Shown here: positions 5,659 to 6,105 of the stretch, one piece after another
Position numbering within the stretch: the stretch's first letter is position 1
Layout of the letters: each line of letters starts with the position of its first letter
NCBI GenBank assembly: GCA_902766135.1
Contig: CACXCK010000102.1
Span: forward strand, 1-6,105
Direction of reading: 5' to 3'
From: an uncultured Erysipelotrichaceae bacterium
GTDB taxonomy: Bacteria; Bacillota_I; Bacilli_A; RF39; UBA660
Length of the DNA: 6,105 nt
Notes under the pieces: generated by a model
Database searches by the model: none
What the model saw: only the letters and a program-made list of their open reading frames with translations
What the model was told of the DNA's origin: nothing
Translations under genes and position numbers: made by a program

Positions 5659-6105
5659 TTATTTTTCTTCGTAAGTAGCTTCTTCTACATCATCTTTCTT
5701 TGAAGTGTTTTCATCTTCACTCTTCTCTTCAGTTGTCGTATTTTCTTTATTCTTAGCAGCTTCTTCATATACTTTAGTTGCTAACTTCATTGCTACTTCA
5801 TTTAAAGATTCAGTCTTTTTCTTAATATCATCTATATCATCTTTAGATAGACTTTCTCTTAAATCTTTAATCTTTTCTTCTGCATCACTCTTATCTTTAC
5901 TATCTACTTTATCGCCTAAATCTTTAATAGCTTTTTCAGTAGCATAAATCATTTGTTCTGCATCATTTTTAGCATCAGCTTCTTCTTTACGTTTTTCATC
6001 TGCTTCTTTATTAGCTTCTGCTTCCTTCATCATCTTATCAATTTCTTCATCAGTTAAATTAGTATTTGAAGTAATTGTAATAGATTGTTCCTTATTAGTT
6101 CCTAA
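5659..6105 (-). CDS. dnaK: Chaperone protein DnaK (Hsp70), C-terminal 148 residues (partial)
   Basis: The window holds only the 3' end of dnaK; the frame is open to position 6105 and the gene continues beyond it. The visible protein begins LGTNKEQSITI, the last strands of the substrate-binding beta domain, and goes on with the hallmark LTDEEIDKMMKEAE, which opens the alpha-helical lid. The lid covers roughly the next 90 residues (with the conserved EQMIYATEKAIKDLG). An acidic, Thr/Lys/Glu-rich disordered tail ends in EEATYEEK, in the style of bacterial DnaK tails. DnaK is the ATP-driven Hsp70 that folds and protects client proteins with DnaJ and GrpE. The ATPase domain, any grpE or hrcA, and the operon promoter would lie beyond the right edge. 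The stop TAA (5661-5659) is followed at once by a hairpin and then pepF. Confidence 0.97.
   Translation of the reverse strand, partial: LGTNKEQSITITSNTNLTDEEIDKMMKEAEANKEADEKRKEEADAKNDAEQMIYATEKAIKDLGDKVDSKDKSDAEEKIKDLRESLSKDDIDDIKKKTESLNEVAMKLATKVYEEAAKNKENTTTEEKSEDENTSKKDDVEEATYEEK

Noticed and set aside
5705..5947. Plus-strand open frame of 80 codons resembling a hydrophobic, Ser/Leu-rich peptide
   Set aside because: It is the antisense of the Lys/Glu/Asp-rich DnaK lid and tail, which always reads as Ser/Leu/Phe-rich; no promoter or ribosome binding site is evident.
1..6105. Possible use of a genetic code with TGA as tryptophan, because none of the six visible stops is TGA
   Set aside because: All genes read full length with TGG for Trp and show no internal TGA; six stops (four TAA, two TAG) are too few to mean anything in an A+T-rich genome.

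Overview
The window is a strongly A+T-rich piece of a bacterial chromosome. Every gene lies on the minus strand, so the region reads from position 6105 down to 1. Low GC, Shine-Dalgarno sequences of the GGAGGTGAT type, sigma-A-like promoters with extended -10 (TGn) elements, and the gene families point to a low-GC Bacillota or Mollicutes-related lineage (Erysipelotrichia or RF39-like uncultured gut Bacilli are candidates). That placement is inferred from composition and style, not from a search. Tryptophan is encoded by TGG inside the genes, so nothing points to a reassigned TGA.

The right half (6105-2673) is a heat-shock chaperone cluster with an unexpected member. The 3' end of dnaK is followed by pepF, an M3B oligoendopeptidase F, and then by a complete dnaJ. 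pepF and dnaJ are separated by one base, with the dnaJ ribosome binding site inside the last pepF codons, so they are very likely co-translated. A perfect 9-bp hairpin with a GAAA loop sits in the dnaK-pepF gap. A second, overlapping hairpin there could cover the pepF ribosome binding site. The unit ends at an intrinsic terminator that overlaps the dnaJ stop codon.

The middle (2647-2086) is a single-gene unit: a good promoter, an HD-domain phosphohydrolase with a hydrophobic C-terminal tail, and a terminator that is again built into the last codons. Next comes fmt (methionyl-tRNA formyltransferase, translation initiation), with a possible promoter of its own.

The left end (1077-1) has a convincing promoter, an unrecognised 328-residue charged, helix-rich protein, and, one base after its stop, the first codons of another gene that runs off the window and may encode a helix-turn-helix protein.

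Most of the window is ordinary housekeeping sequence. The points worth a second look are pepF inside the dnaK-dnaJ pair, the possibly switching RNA between dnaK and pepF, and the unknown protein coupled to a possible regulator. I see no mobile element, CRISPR array, tRNA, rRNA or clear defence system, and no gap between genes exceeds about 90 bases.
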